A stretch of DNA of 64,000 nt from Cytophaga aurantiaca DSM 3654. Lineage in GTDB: Bacteria; Bacteroidota; Bacteroidia; Cytophagales; Cytophagaceae. Both the position numbers and the translations under genes were made by a program. Location of the stretch: positions 62,001 to 126,000 of the forward strand of contig NZ_KB903643.1 of assembly GCF_000379725.1 (NCBI RefSeq), written 5' to 3'. Of this stretch, positions 1-9,957 are shown piece after piece. Under the pieces are notes generated by a model. It was not told the origin of the DNA, did not search any database, and saw only the letters and a list, made by a program, of their open reading frames with translations. Positions within the stretch are counted from its first letter, which is position 1, and each line of letters starts with the position of its first letter.

Positions 1-19
1 GTTTTTTAGAACTACCCAA

Positions 20-1072
20 ATGAAGCATTTTATTATTTTCCCTTACAAACCATTATTGTTGGTGTGTTTATTCGCATCTATACTCTTTGCATGCAAAACA
101 AAAGAGAAACCAAGTCAGATCACCAATGCGATTTATGTATGGAATGAGCGATCGGGATATAATTATTTTTCCGATGAAGAATTAAATTTTATTAAAGTAA
201 ATAATATTCAACAGGTGTATTGCAAACTGGCGGATGTAAGCTGGGATGAAACGGATCATGCGTATCCGCACGACATCAATCAGCTGCCGGGGGATCGTGT
301 ATTGCAAACATTCATAAATATTGTTCCATGTATTTTTATGGAAAACTCTGTGATGCTGAAAAGCACAAAGCCTGAATTGGAATACATGGCTCAAAAAATT
401 GCAGCACGTATTAAAAATTTTGACAAACATACAAAGATCTGCCAGGTCGATTGCGACTGGAGTGCAGCAAGCAAAGACAATTATTTTTTCTTTCTGGAAA
501 AAATGAAACAGCACCTGGATTCAACAAAACTTTCGGTTACGCTACGATTGTATCAATATAAGTATCCTGAAAAAACAGGTGTGCCGCCTGCAGACCGTGT
601 TACGTTGATGTTATATAATTTTAATTCACCTACCGTTTACCGTCAGGAGAATAGCATCTTTGATAAAGCAGAAGCAAGCAAATACATTACCGGTAAAAAA
701 TATGCGTTGCCGATGGATTTTGCCTTGCCGGCTTTTTCATGGAATGTGGTCTATGATCATGAGGATAAATTTGCGGGCTTTCTTAAACTCAGCGGAGATT
801 TTGACAAAATCGAATATTTGAAATTAGTAAAGGATCATGTGTATGAGGTAACAGCAGATACAGTTATTGATGCATACTATTTAAGGAAAGGATATAAGCT
901 AAAGTTTGAAGAGGTCAATCATAAAAAATTGAAAGAAGCATACAGTCTGATCGATAAATTTAAAAATACAGATACCTTTTCTGTTGCTTTATTTGATTTG
1001 AATTATGAAACATTGAAAAAAATAACTGAAGAAGATCATGCACCGCTATACAATTCGATTCTGGTTAAGTAG
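20..1072 (+). CDS. Exported lipoprotein of unknown function, possible TIM-barrel fold
   Basis: A 350-residue protein with a lipoprotein signal peptide: basic start, hydrophobic residues 11-24 and a lipobox LFAC with the lipidated Cys at residue 25. The mature part has alternating beta/alpha character and segments such as QVDCDW (about residue 138) and VTLMLYNF (about residue 194) that recall the strand ends of glycoside-hydrolase-like TIM barrels. That fold is a guess and no catalytic pair was identified. The 3' end overlaps the next gene by 35 nt, so the two are probably translated together and may work together at the envelope. No specific function can be named. Confidence 0.75.
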   Translation: MKHFIIFPYKPLLLVCLFASILFACKTKEKPSQITNAIYVWNERSGYNYFSDEELNFIKVNNIQQVYCKLADVSWDETDHAYPHDINQLPGDRVLQTFINIVPCIFMENSVMLKSTKPELEYMAQKIAARIKNFDKHTKICQVDCDWSAASKDNYFFFLEKMKQHLDSTKLSVTLRLYQYKYPEKTGVPPADRVTLMLYNFNSPTVYRQENSIFDKAEASKYITGKKYALPMDFALPAFSWNVVYDHEDKFAGFLKLSGDFDKIEYLKLVKDHVYEVTADTVIDAYYLRKGYKLKFEEVNHKKLKEAYSLIDKFKNTDTFSVALFDLNYETLKKITEEDHAPLYNSILVK

Positions 1073-3326
1073 TATTATTCTACTGCTGCCGCTGATTCCA
1101 TTGAAGCCCTGCGGCGATTATTATGCAAATGGAATACGTGTTACCAATTTCATGGATAACGTACTGCATTTTGATGAACTTACGAAATATGTTTTCACGA
1201 CAGATTATTATAAATACGATTACGATATACCCACATATGAGTCGTACAAAGAAAATATTGAACAATGGTTTGTGTATTGCAATAATCAACATGTTAAACG
1301 AAAAGATATTTATGATTATTTATATATTCTATCAGATGAGGATTTTATAAAAAATGAACGCATCTTATTAGAAAAAAACACCTTTCTTTCTTCCTTAAAA
1401 AATAAAAAAGAAGCACTGAATTATGTCTTGTCACTAAAGCATACATCCGGCGGTAGCTTTGAAAAGACCTGGGATGATTTTGGAAATGAATATGGTTCAT
1501 ATTATAATGGAAGAGAAAAAGTATATGATATAAAAGCTTTAGATAGCTTACTTGCAAATACACAGGATGCTTTTTTGAAAAGACGTTATGCATATCAATT
1601 GTTGATCGCTTCTTTTTATTATGCGGATAGTATTCCTCATACGGTTGAAAATATCTTTGATCTGAATTTTAAAGAAGGTAAAAAAGATTGGATGTATTAT
1701 TCAGCCTTGCATTATGTGGCGTATGTTGTACCGAATGAAAATGAAGTGCGTTTAGAGTGTATCATGTATGGTAGCGATAAGCAGTCTCGCAATATAGAAT
1801 TGCTATATGCTTCACCTACATTTAACAGTTTTCTTGCAACTGAAAAAGATCCGGTAAAAAAATCATATTTGTTAGCTGTTAGATCGATGCGCAATATGGG
1901 GCCTTGTCTGGCTGATCTCAAAGAAATTTATCGTTTGAATCCGAAAAATAATTATCTGAATTTTTTACTGAATAGGGAAGTGAATAAAATTGAAGACTGG
2001 ATCTTAACACCGGAGTTTACGTCATTCGCTCCATATGTTGGATATACAGAAGATATGGAATCACACGCTGCACGGAATTATAAAAAAGATCTGCTGTATA
2101 CGAATACGTTGTTAGAGTTTACAAGCCAGTTGCAGGGTACAAACAATGTTATGTTTGTAACACTGATAAATTCTTACTTAAACTATATTTTACACAGACC
2201 TGAAAAAGCATTTGAAATCTTAAACACTATAACATATTCCGGAAATGAAACATTGAATCTCCAGGCACGGACGATTGCACTTCTAATAAAGCTTTCCGAA
2301 AAGAATGTAAATGCGGAAACTGAAAATGAATTGTGTGAATTGATTAAACGTTCTCCAAATTATGCCTTCCGCAATCAATTGATACGAAGCTGTGCGAGTT
2401 TATTATTTAAGGTTCCTGCTTATAGAGCGAAGGCATTTTTATTATTAAGTCAGAGCTGGTATCCGAAAGAATATTTCGGAAACGATCTTTATTACGATAT
2501 TCACGATGATGCTTCAATCGATGAAATATATCAGATGATCGCTATTATCAATAAGCCTAAGAAATCTACACTGGAAACATTTATTGCTACAAACAACACA
2601 AGAACATATTCGTGGGAAGATGAAATCAATGAAGAACGTCAGGCATACGATACCTTGAAGATGAAAAACCTGATCGCAATGAAGTACATTCATGCAGATC
2701 AATTAGAACAGGCACTTGCCGTTTATAACACATTTCCGGAGTCGTATTGGGAAGATTCCTATTTCGATGATCCCTTTACTTTCAGCATTTTTGACGGACA
2801 CAATCATGCAAAGACCGATAAGATCGGTTACACAAAAAAACAATTTCTGGAACAATTTATCGCCTATAAAAAAGATCTTTCCGCTAAGCCGAATGATCCG
2901 CTGTTAAATTATTACGTAGGAAATGCGTATCTGTCCCTTACTTGGTATGGGAAAAACTGGTACATGACGGATATCGGATGGAGTTCAATGGGATTGGGCT
3001 ATAGAACAAAAGCATTATCTCAATTTGAAAAAAACTATTATTATTTTGCCAGAGCTTTGCCCTATATTAAAAAAACTGCTGCCAATAATTCAGATAAGAT
3101 CCTGCAGACATTAGCAAAATTAAATCTGGCCTATTGTTACAGTAATATTAAAGAGGAGCAGCTTTCAGATTTGTTGGATGCACATACACGTGCATACTAC
3201 GCTGAAATTAAATTGAACTGCGATGTCTATGAACAGTATTTAAATCATTACCGATTGGTTGATCACAATTATTCTCCGGTTGTTAAGCTCAAACGATTTG
3301 AACATTTTGAGGATCGTTGGTATTAA
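1038..3326 (+). CDS. Large exported protein of unknown function
   Basis: A 762-residue protein. The start inside the preceding gene gives a good signal peptide (basic residues 3-7, hydrophobic LSSIILLLPLIPL, then KPCGDYY). The rest is rich in Tyr, Asn, Lys and helical segments, with TPR-like stretches (about residues 380-470 and 600-700), but no family is recognised with certainty. It overlaps the upstream lipoprotein by 35 nt in another frame and its stop overlaps the stop of the convergent porP-like gene by 4 nt, so there is no spacer. A periplasmic or surface partner of the upstream lipoprotein is the simplest reading; this is inference. Confidence 0.75.
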   Translation: MHRYTIRFWLSSIILLLPLIPLKPCGDYYANGIRVTNFMDNVLHFDELTKYVFTTDYYKYDYDIPTYESYKENIEQWFVYCNNQHVKRKDIYDYLYILSDEDFIKNERILLEKNTFLSSLKNKKEALNYVLSLKHTSGGSFEKTWDDFGNEYGSYYNGREKVYDIKALDSLLANTQDAFLKRRYAYQLLIASFYYADSIPHTVENIFDLNFKEGKKDWMYYSALHYVAYVVPNENEVRLECIMYGSDKQSRNIELLYASPTFNSFLATEKDPVKKSYLLAVRSMRNMGPCLADLKEIYRLNPKNNYLNFLLNREVNKIEDWILTPEFTSFAPYVGYTEDMESHAARNYKKDLLYTNTLLEFTSQLQGTNNVMFVTLINSYLNYILHRPEKAFEILNTITYSGNETLNLQARTIALLIKLSEKNVNAETENELCELIKRSPNYAFRNQLIRSCASLLFKVPAYRAKAFLLLSQSWYPKEYFGNDLYYDIHDDASIDEIYQMIAIINKPKKSTLETFIATNNTRTYSWEDEINEERQAYDTLKMKNLIAMKYIHADQLEQALAVYNTFPESYWEDSYFDDPFTFSIFDGHNHAKTDKIGYTKKQFLEQFIAYKKDLSAKPNDPLLNYYVGNAYLSLTWYGKNWYMTDIGWSSMGLGYRTKALSQFEKNYYYFARALPYIKKTAANNSDKILQTLAKLNLAYCYSNIKEEQLSDLLDAHTRAYYAEIKLNCDVYEQYLNHYRLVDHNYSPVVKLKRFEHFEDRWY

Positions 3327-4336
3327 AATTTTGGACAAACAACCCGGCGCTGAATGCGTTTAGGTTGTTTGGTTTTAAAGCTATAGGATAAAGTAAGTTC
3401 ATGAGCACCTCCGGATCTGCCTGAAAGTTTTGATATAGTATAATCGTAGCTGTATCCCATGGTTACATTTTTATAAATAAAACCAATTAAAAGAATGATT
3501 GCTTCGTTGTTCATTTTTTCGGGTTTAAATACTTTTACAGGTATGCCTCTATACCACATGCCGATTACAAGTATATTATATCTTCCGTAGAGCCCGATGT
3601 CCAGTTGGTCGGACTTGCCTTGCATCTTATAAAATGCAGTTGGAGTAATGCTTTTTTCTTCATCCGGATTCACATATCTTTTTTTCCATTCCGGAGTAAA
3701 TGAAAATTTGTATCCACCGAAAAAAGAGATTCTCATTGGTAATTCACTTTGGCCATGAATAAAACTTTGTTCGGGAGTATTCATGTGATGTGTTGAGGCA
3801 CCTATCCAGAATTTTTCTGAATATAAAATTCCACCGGCAGAAATATCAAGATAAGAAACTGTTGAAGCATTATACGGTTCATTGCTCGGACCGCCTGTGT
3901 ATCCATTGTTTGTGTATTGCGAACCAAATGTTAGACTGTTAAAATTAAGGCTTCTATTTACATAGGACAATTGAAGTGCCGGTCTGAATACGATTTTTTT
4001 TGAGAGTTCGGCATGGAAAGCATAAATTCCGCCTATTTCATTTGAACGTAATTGTGCAGCGGTTGAAAAATCGGATGTTGCTATCAAACCTATTCCGCTT
4101 TTATACCGATCGATATAATGGTCTACCGAAAATGTATTTGAAATAAATGATGCATCTAAACCCGGCCATTGATAGCGCGTGGCAAAGATGGCTCGTGTAT
4201 TTTCTTCTGCACCTGCAAACGCCGGGCATAAGTATAATGCATTGGCATACATTTGCGAATATTGCGGATCCTGGGCATAGATCTGCCTGCTGCAAAGGAT
4301 TACGAATGTTAGTGTGAGTATAAACTTCATGTTCAT
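3323..4336 (-). CDS. PorP/SprF family type IX secretion membrane protein
   Basis: A 337-residue outer-membrane protein with a signal peptide ending near IYAQ and the family opening DPQYSQMYANALYLCPAFAG, followed by alternating beta strands of a small barrel. PorP/SprF proteins help T9SS secrete and anchor cargo, often the product of the adjacent gene with a type B C-terminal domain. That is the arrangement here: the giant cargo gene lies 4 nt upstream in the same operon. A second in-frame ATG two codons downstream (4330) could be the true start. The 3' end overlaps the convergent neighbour by 4 nt. Confidence 0.92.
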   Translation of the reverse strand: MNMKFILTLTFVILCSRQIYAQDPQYSQMYANALYLCPAFAGAEENTRAIFATRYQWPGLDASFISNTFSVDHYIDRYKSGIGLIATSDFSTAAQLRSNEIGGIYAFHAELSKKIVFRPALQLSYVNRSLNFNSLTFGSQYTNNGYTGGPSNEPYNASTVSYLDISAGGILYSEKFWIGASTHHMNTPEQSFIHGQSELPMRISFFGGYKFSFTPEWKKRYVNPDEEKSITPTAFYKMQGKSDQLDIGLYGRYNILVIGMWYRGIPVKVFKPEKMNNEAIILLIGFIYKNVTMGYSYDYTISKLSGRSGGAHELTLSYSFKTKQPKRIQRRVVCPKF

Positions 4337-4340
4337 TGAA

Positions 4341-7300
4341 TTAACGTACCAATGTAATACTGCCCTTTATCACATGCTCCTTGTGTTCCGGATCAAGTGT
4401 ACTTGTATAGCTAATGATCCATGGATAACTTCCCGAAGGCATTAATTCACCTCTGTATGTGCCGTCCCATCTTATATCTCTGTCTGTTGAAATGAAAACA
4501 ATTTCTCCCCAGCGATTAAATATGGTGATTTTAAAATCGGTAAAATGTTTTCCGAAAATTTCTACATCATCATGCAGACCGTCATTATTAGGTGTAAATC
4601 CGGTTGGAACAAAAATCTTTGTTTCGCAAAATTCTGTTACGTTTATCTGTTCGGTATAAGAACATTGATTGATATCTGTAGCTGTTACACTATACGTACC
4701 AGCTTGTGTAATTTCAATGCTTTGAGTTGTTTCTTTTGATGGCATCCAAATGAAAGACTGAGCAGTATTGGCAGTAAGCGTTAAAACTCCTTCGTCAAAA
4801 CAATATGCGGTATCGTGTACAGATATAACGTCAAATGGCTTCAGCACTGTAAGGTTCAATGTTACAATGCTGTCACACGTACTGGTTGAAAGTGTATCGC
4901 GGTAGATACCGGTTTGATTATAGGTATGTACACCAATCGTTATACTTTGACCTGTGCAAATAGATCGATTTATCGTAGTGCGCTTAATTGGAAGTACTAT
5001 GAGATCTGTAACAATAACACTGTCGCATCCGAAGGAAGAACGCAATGTATCGGTATAAAATCCGGTTAGGGTGTACGTATGATCTGCTATTGAAAAATAT
5101 GTTCCTTCGCATATAGCTGTTTGAATGGTATCTGGATATCCGTTCACTTCCAACTTTGTTACTGTTATCTCATAGCATCCATATGCATTCTGAATAGAAT
5201 CTTTATATAATCCAGGTTGATTGTATGTATTCCCGCCCAAAATAATATGTTCTCCATTGCAGATACGAACATTCGCTGTATCTATTTTTTTAGGCAGCAT
5301 GGTTAATGTAATGATACGAATGCTGTCACAACCTTCCTGATTTTGTAAGGTGTCGGTATACACGCCGGATGTTGTAAAAATCTTCGTTCCTATGGTTAAG
5401 GAATTTCCTTCACAAAATGTAATTGTTTGTCGGTAAACATCGGGTAGCTTAAGGTGGTAGCTTGATTGAAATGTATCTACACATCCGTTAATATTTACTC
5501 TTTTTTCAATTATATACAGTCCCGTATCTGCAGGAGAAAAAGCATTTATAATAAGAGAATCCCCGGTGTATATACTGCCATTCGGGCGCTTCCAATCGTA
5601 TTCAAAAAAAGTAGAAGTAATTGCTTTTAAGACAATTCTATTTCCTCTGCAGGTTGCTCCAATTCTTAAGATGGGCGCAAATTTTGCTGAATCAACAGAA
5701 ATTTGTTTTGCATTGCTATTGCCGCACGCATCTCTTATTCGAATAGAATATTCTCCATAGGTTGGTAGTTGAAACACATTTCTGCTTTGTAATGGAAATG
5801 TTGTTGGTCCGTTATTTATTTCATATTGGTATGGAGGAATTCCAAATGTGCTATCTGCATGGATCTCTACATAATTGATATTATTACATAAAATGGAAGT
5901 GTGGGATTGGAAATTTGAATTACTTGCTTTTTCTTTAATACGAATTGTATCTGTTAATACTGCGCAGCTGGTTGGACCATCGGTTATGCTTGCATTGGAT
6001 GTTGTTCCATACGTAATTTTTAAAAGATATTTTCCGGCTTGTAAAGATGTGATGGAATCCGGGATCACCACACCTGCTCGTTTATAAAGATCCGTATTTG
6101 TAGAGACATTTGTAATAACAATTCCTGTAGCATTGGAGTTTGTTGCATTGAATTTTAGAACATTATTTCCTGCACATCCTTTTGTTAATGTATATGTATA
6201 AGACATGCTATTTAAATTTGAAGACGGTATGATAAATGAACCGTTTACAATTGTTCCGCAGGTATCAGTAACTTTATAGCTATATGTTCCGGCAGCCATA
6301 TTTTTAATAGAATATCCATTGGCACTATTCGCAAAAAAAGTTTTAGGATAAGTAATTGGATAGGAAAAACGATAGCCCGGTTTTGTACTTTCAACTTTTG
6401 ATGGACCTGATAGAATCTGTATAGTAACCGGTGCGCCAAAATTTTTAAGATTGAAATTTGCTACAGATGTTGAATCCAAACAACCCTTTCCAATTGAGAC
6501 ACCAACGCTTGCAGGATCAATGATGGGTGCAGGCCATTGAATATTCCGTTGAAATACTTGACCACAACCATCTGTAATTCGTAATATATACGTGTTACTG
6601 GTAATTCCATTTGAAAAATAAAGGGAACAAAAACTATTGTTACAACCTGCAGAATCAACTAAGGCATTTGTTGAAACATCGCGTAGTGTAACCGACAACG
6701 GAGAACGGAAAGCAGTGTTCATAAAGGGCTTTCCTGAAATGGAATTATATACTGCATGTCCGGTGAGATTATAACCACATGCAAAATAGCTTGTGTTGAA
6801 TGCTACATCAAAATCAAAAGGGGCAATAGAATCTTTTGTTGCACAAATTTCATAACCGCAAACATCTTTGAGACATCCATGCAGGTAGTCATTGTAGGAT
6901 ATATTAAGTATTGTATCCCGGATTACATAAAGTGCAGGTTCATAATTTATTGTATCAACCGGTATAGGGTAAACGGTTTTTACTGTACTGCTGCCATCAC
7001 CTCTGGTAAGTGTTAGTGTAAGGGGATATCTGGATCTGTCTTTTAATATTTTTACATCCATGTTATACAACATACTATCACACCCGATTTTAGTTATTGT
7101 AGGCACCCCATTATATGTATGTGATAAGCCTGTACCTCTGTCTAAAATAATAGCTGTCCGGGTTTGATAATTTCCACATGCATCGGTTAATTTAATGACA
7201 TAGTTTCCTGCGGAAAGATTGTTAAATACATTCGTTGTTTGTGTGATGATGGAAGAAGCAGGTGAAGTTAAGTCCCAGGTAAAAGGAGCCTTTCCTTTTC

Positions 7301-7724
7301 CGGGTAAAACGCTGCCAACTATCTTTCCATTTGCACTACCCAAGCAAAAGGGGGCTGTGATTTGCAGATTGATATCAGGCAATTTATAATTTCCTGTAAT
7401 CGTAAACTGTTGTTCTCTGTATACAAAATCTATATCATATATACGCACAGTATAGGTGCCGGGAAATAAGGATGAGAAAACAGGAACGGTTTGTATAGCC
7501 GCAGTAGTAGGACCTGAAACAATTTCATAAAATAAAGACGGATTGGGTTTGCTGCTTGTTGCAACGATTGTTGCTGTACCGTTATTACTACAGCTGCTTA
7601 TTGTTGTTGCAATAGAATGAACGGTAATGGTTGCAGCTGCAACTTTTGCATTTAATAAAATAACAATACAAAAAATATATTTGAATACGTATTTTACTTC
7701 TAAAGTAAAAAATGATACGCGCAT
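4341..7724 (-). CDS. Giant T9SS cargo with type B (gliding-motility-associated) C-terminal domain
   Basis: About 1127 residues from the chosen start. An in-frame ATG at 7784 would add 20 residues ahead of the signal peptide; 7724 gives a normal signal sequence (VFKYIFCIVILLN, cleavage near AAA). Most of the protein is Ig/SprB-like beta repeats. About residues 780-975 hold four tandem repeats of about 48 residues with the pattern CxGxxxxIGxxxYxxxGxYxDTLxxxxGCDSI. The end is the type B sorting domain: FVPTGFTPNNDG, IFNRWGE, WDGTY and a terminal ITLVR. It is probably displayed on the surface or released through T9SS, with the PorP/SprF gene 4 nt downstream as partner. Ligand unknown; adhesion is an inference. 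Confidence 0.93.
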   Translation of the reverse strand: MRVSFFTLEVKYVFKYIFCIVILLNAKVAAATITVHSIATTISSCSNNGTATIVATSSKPNPSLFYEIVSGPTTAAIQTVPVFSSLFPGTYTVRIYDIDFVYREQQFTITGNYKLPDINLQITAPFCLGSANGKIVGSVLPGKGKAPFTWDLTSPASSIITQTTNVFNNLSAGNYVIKLTDACGNYQTRTAIILDRGTGLSHTYNGVPTITKIGCDSMLYNMDVKILKDRSRYPLTLTLTRGDGSSTVKTVYPIPVDTINYEPALYVIRDTILNISYNDYLHGCLKDVCGYEICATKDSIAPFDFDVAFNTSYFACGYNLTGHAVYNSISGKPFMNTAFRSPLSVTLRDVSTNALVDSAGCNNSFCSLYFSNGITSNTYILRITDGCGQVFQRNIQWPAPIIDPASVGVSIGKGCLDSTSVANFNLKNFGAPVTIQILSGPSKVESTKPGYRFSYPITYPKTFFANSANGYSIKNMAAGTYSYKVTDTCGTIVNGSFIIPSSNLNSMSYTYTLTKGCAGNNVLKFNATNSNATGIVITNVSTNTDLYKRAGVVIPDSITSLQAGKYLLKITYGTTSNASITDGPTSCAVLTDTIRIKEKASNSNFQSHTSILCNNINYVEIHADSTFGIPPYQYEINNGPTTFPLQSRNVFQLPTYGEYSIRIRDACGNSNAKQISVDSAKFAPILRIGATCRGNRIVLKAITSTFFEYDWKRPNGSIYTGDSLIINAFSPADTGLYIIEKRVNINGCVDTFQSSYHLKLPDVYRQTITFCEGNSLTIGTKIFTTSGVYTDTLQNQEGCDSIRIITLTMLPKKIDTANVRICNGEHIILGGNTYNQPGLYKDSIQNAYGCYEITVTKLEVNGYPDTIQTAICEGTYFSIADHTYTLTGFYTDTLRSSFGCDSVIVTDLIVLPIKRTTINRSICTGQSITIGVHTYNQTGIYRDTLSTSTCDSIVTLNLTVLKPFDVISVHDTAYCFDEGVLTLTANTAQSFIWMPSKETTQSIEITQAGTYSVTATDINQCSYTEQINVTEFCETKIFVPTGFTPNNDGLHDDVEIFGKHFTDFKITIFNRWGEIVFISTDRDIRWDGTYRGELMPSGSYPWIISYTSTLDPEHKEHVIKGSITLVR

Positions 7725-8054
7725 ATTCTGAATCGATTTACATTCAGATAGTCTTTTGTATATGTTTGTATCTGTACTTTCCATTTGCTATTAAATAAAA
7801 TGATCTATGGACCGTATTGCACAAGTCAATAAGATCCCTAGGCAATCAATTAAGCTAAAGCAGGGGAATAGATAAGATTAATAGCTGGTTAACCTCTTGG
7901 TAAACATAACATAAATTTCAACTAATGGAATTACATTATTTCCATTGAAATTCCATTGAATATATATGTTATAAAAAAATCGGTGTTTTATGTAACAACT
8001 GTGTTCAATTAAATGGTATGGTTTTCCTGTTTGATTTTTAAATGAATTAAAAAT

Positions 8055-9119
8055 TCAGAACAATCCGAGTTGTCCTTTGTTGCTGCGAACAAACAGATCC
8101 GTACGCAGTTTAGGGAATTCTCTTCCTGCTAAATACTTTTTCTTGGATACCATAAACAGATCCCGTATGATCGTAGCGATGTTTCCTTCACCACGCATGC
8201 GTGTTCCGAATCTGCTGTCATTTAGTGTACCGCCATGGCACTCTTTAATCTGATTCAATATTTTATCAGCTCTGTCGGGATATGCTTTGCGCACCCAATC
8301 TTCAAAGACAATACCAATTGAACCATTCAAACGCACTATGGTATAGGCTGCAGAGGAGGCACCGGCATCTGCGATCTGTTTCATGATCTGCGGAATCTCA
8401 TGATGATTGATACCGGGAATGATGGGAGCGATCATCACATTCACCGGAATATTTTCTTTCGCTAAAGCCTCTACTGTTTTTAAACGTTGTGAAATGGCTG
8501 AAGCTCGCGGTTCTAATTTTTGTCTGATCTCATCTCGGGCTGAAGTAATGGAAATGCTCACATGCGCCAGATGCTGTGCAGCAAGTTCTTTCAGAATATC
8601 AATATCACGTGTGATCAAATGATTTTTTGTGATCATGCTAATCGGATGTTTATAACGTGCCACTACCTGCAGCATGTTTCGCGTGATCTGCAGCTTGCGT
8701 TCGATCGGTTGATAACAATCTGTGTTGCCTGAAAACATAATGGGTAGCACTTCCCAATTTGGTTTCTCAAAAGTTTTAGCCAACACACTTGCTGCATTCC
8801 GTTTTACAATGATCTTCTTTTCAAAATCCATCCCAGCATTGTAACCCCAGTATTCATGGGAGTTTCGGGCATAGCAGTAAATGCAGCCATGCTCGCAGCC
8901 TTGATACGGATTCATAGAATACGCAGCACCTACATCTCCACTTTCAACCTTGTTTACGATCTGTTTTGCATTTTCATAAAAATACTGTGTTGGTGTATTG
9001 ATGTCGGTATATTCATCAATCCCTTCAATATGATCCTGAACAATTTCCTGTGCATGAAAGCGGCTTTTGGCTTGCATTTGCGCACCACGGCCTTTGATGA
9101 AGTCGGAGTTTTCTTCCAT
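8055..9119 (-). CDS. Radical SAM protein, PA0069/Rv2578c family
   Basis: A 354-residue cytoplasmic protein with the radical SAM cluster motif CxxxCxxC at Cys75, Cys79 and Cys82 (context GCEHGCIYCYARNSH), followed by the TIM-barrel SAM core (SGNTDCYQPIE, SITSARDEI, APIIPGINHHE). Length and motifs match the PA0069/Rv2578c family, distantly related to spore photoproduct lyase. The substrate of this family is not established. It is monocistronic, flanked by a 270-nt AT-rich spacer on one side and an inverted repeat on the other. No partner gene is adjacent. Confidence 0.9.
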   Translation of the reverse strand: MEENSDFIKGRGAQMQAKSRFHAQEIVQDHIEGIDEYTDINTPTQYFYENAKQIVNKVESGDVGAAYSMNPYQGCEHGCIYCYARNSHEYWGYNAGMDFEKKIIVKRNAASVLAKTFEKPNWEVLPIMFSGNTDCYQPIERKLQITRNMLQVVARYKHPISMITKNHLITRDIDILKELAAQHLAHVSISITSARDEIRQKLEPRASAISQRLKTVEALAKENIPVNVMIAPIIPGINHHEIPQIMKQIADAGASSAAYTIVRLNGSIGIVFEDWVRKAYPDRADKILNQIKECHGGTLNDSRFGTRMRGEGNIATIIRDLFMVSKKKYLAGREFPKLRTDLFVRSNKGQLGLF

Positions 9120-9139
9120 AGAAATATTATGATGCTAAT

Positions 9140-9217
9140 AAACCTCCAAGGTTTTTTAAGTTGTATCGCAGCTTAACAAATTAGCAGGAGGTAATTGAGA
9201 TAAAACCTTGTAGGTTT
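9140..9217. repeat. CTCCAAGG-type inverted repeat, 16-bp arms
   Basis: Arms 9140-9155 (AAACCTCCAAGGTTTT) and 9202-9217 (AAAACCTTGTAGGTTT) are inverted with one mismatch, separated by 46 nt. The spacer lies upstream of the radical SAM gene and downstream of the dnaJ-like gene. A perfect 16-bp version of almost the same arm occurs at 56658-56720, so this is a recurring intergenic sequence. It could fold into a long hairpin in RNA; function unknown. Confidence 0.6.
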
Positions 9218-9281
9218 CATTTCCTATTTAAAGTAGTTGTTGATTCAAAAATACTAAAAATAATAGTAAATACTAAAAATA

Positions 9282-9821
9282 TTAGAAATATCTTTTTGCC
9301 TCACGAAGCCACTTCGGAGTCGCAAGAAGTAAAAAAACGGCAAGACAGATAAACGGGAGAAATATAAAAAAGAACATCAGGTGATATGTCCACATAAGCC
9401 ACAAGCAACTAAACAGAATGCCGATCCCAAAAAGATAGAACACAAATGGGGCTAAAAGTAAAAGCGCTTTGGCCGGTTTAAAGTATTTGGATTGTTGAAA
9501 TGCTTCTTTACGTTTTAAAAAATCCTGGAATGCTTTTTCTTCCAATTCCTCAATTTTTCTGCGTTCAATTTCTTTCCATTGTCCATAGGTTAAAAGATGT
9601 TCAGAATTTGAGATCATAGCCATGTCGTATAAATGGCGCTTGTTTGCATCGATCAAGATTTCGTAAGCCTGACGGAGAATTAAAAAATGCATGTGCGCAT
9701 TTGATTGCCCACTCGTATCGGGGTGATATTGTTTTGCCTTTTTTCTATACGCTTTCCGAATCTGCTCGATAGTAGCATTCTGAGGTATCTCTAACAGATC
9801 GTAATAGGTGTTGATAGACAT
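9282..9821 (-). CDS. J-domain (DnaJ-like) membrane protein
   Basis: From the chosen ATG the protein has 179 residues and starts directly at the J domain (YYDLLEIPQNATIEQIRKAY). The Hsp70-activating HPD is at residues 33-35. After the J domain comes a charged coiled segment (WKEIERRKIEELEEKAF) and two hydrophobic helices at about residues 110-165. It is therefore a membrane-anchored J protein, expected to recruit DnaK to the inner membrane. There is no Gly/Phe region or zinc domain, so it is not a canonical DnaJ. An upstream in-frame ATG at 9923 would extend the gene into a repeat sequence and is unlikely. Confidence 0.87.
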   Translation of the reverse strand: MSINTYYDLLEIPQNATIEQIRKAYRKKAKQYHPDTSGQSNAHMHFLILRQAYEILIDANKRHLYDMAMISNSEHLLTYGQWKEIERRKIEELEEKAFQDFLKRKEAFQQSKYFKPAKALLLLAPFVFYLFGIGILFSCLWLMWTYHLMFFFIFLPFICLAVFLLLATPKWLREAKRYF

Positions 9822-9878
9822 GTGTTGGTGATTTCTGTTGCAAGTACGAAGAACTGATGTGAAATTCCAAAAAGTTTT

Positions 9879-9955
9879 ACGTTCTAAGTAATAAGTTTTA
9901 AGAAAAGGTACACTACTATTCATTTTCTTAAAACATAAAACATATTACATAAAAC
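9879..9955. repeat. Paired inverted AT-rich repeat, TAAGTAATAAGTTTTAAG family (copy 1)
   Basis: The left arm (about 9879-9908) contains CTAAGTAATAAGTTTTAAGA. The right arm (about 9923-9955) contains TTCTTAAAACATAAAACA and is its imperfect reverse complement. Related pairs occur at 22714-22860 and 31712-31859. In each case the two arms flank a short spacer next to a gene end. The repeat explains why the reading frame of the dnaJ-like gene extends spuriously upstream. Confidence 0.6.
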
Positions 9956-9957
9956 AT

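Noticed and set aside
182-514. Open frame of 110 codons on the minus strand inside the first lipoprotein gene
   Set aside because: It lies wholly within a well supported plus-strand gene, has no domain pattern, and its composition is that of an antisense shadow.
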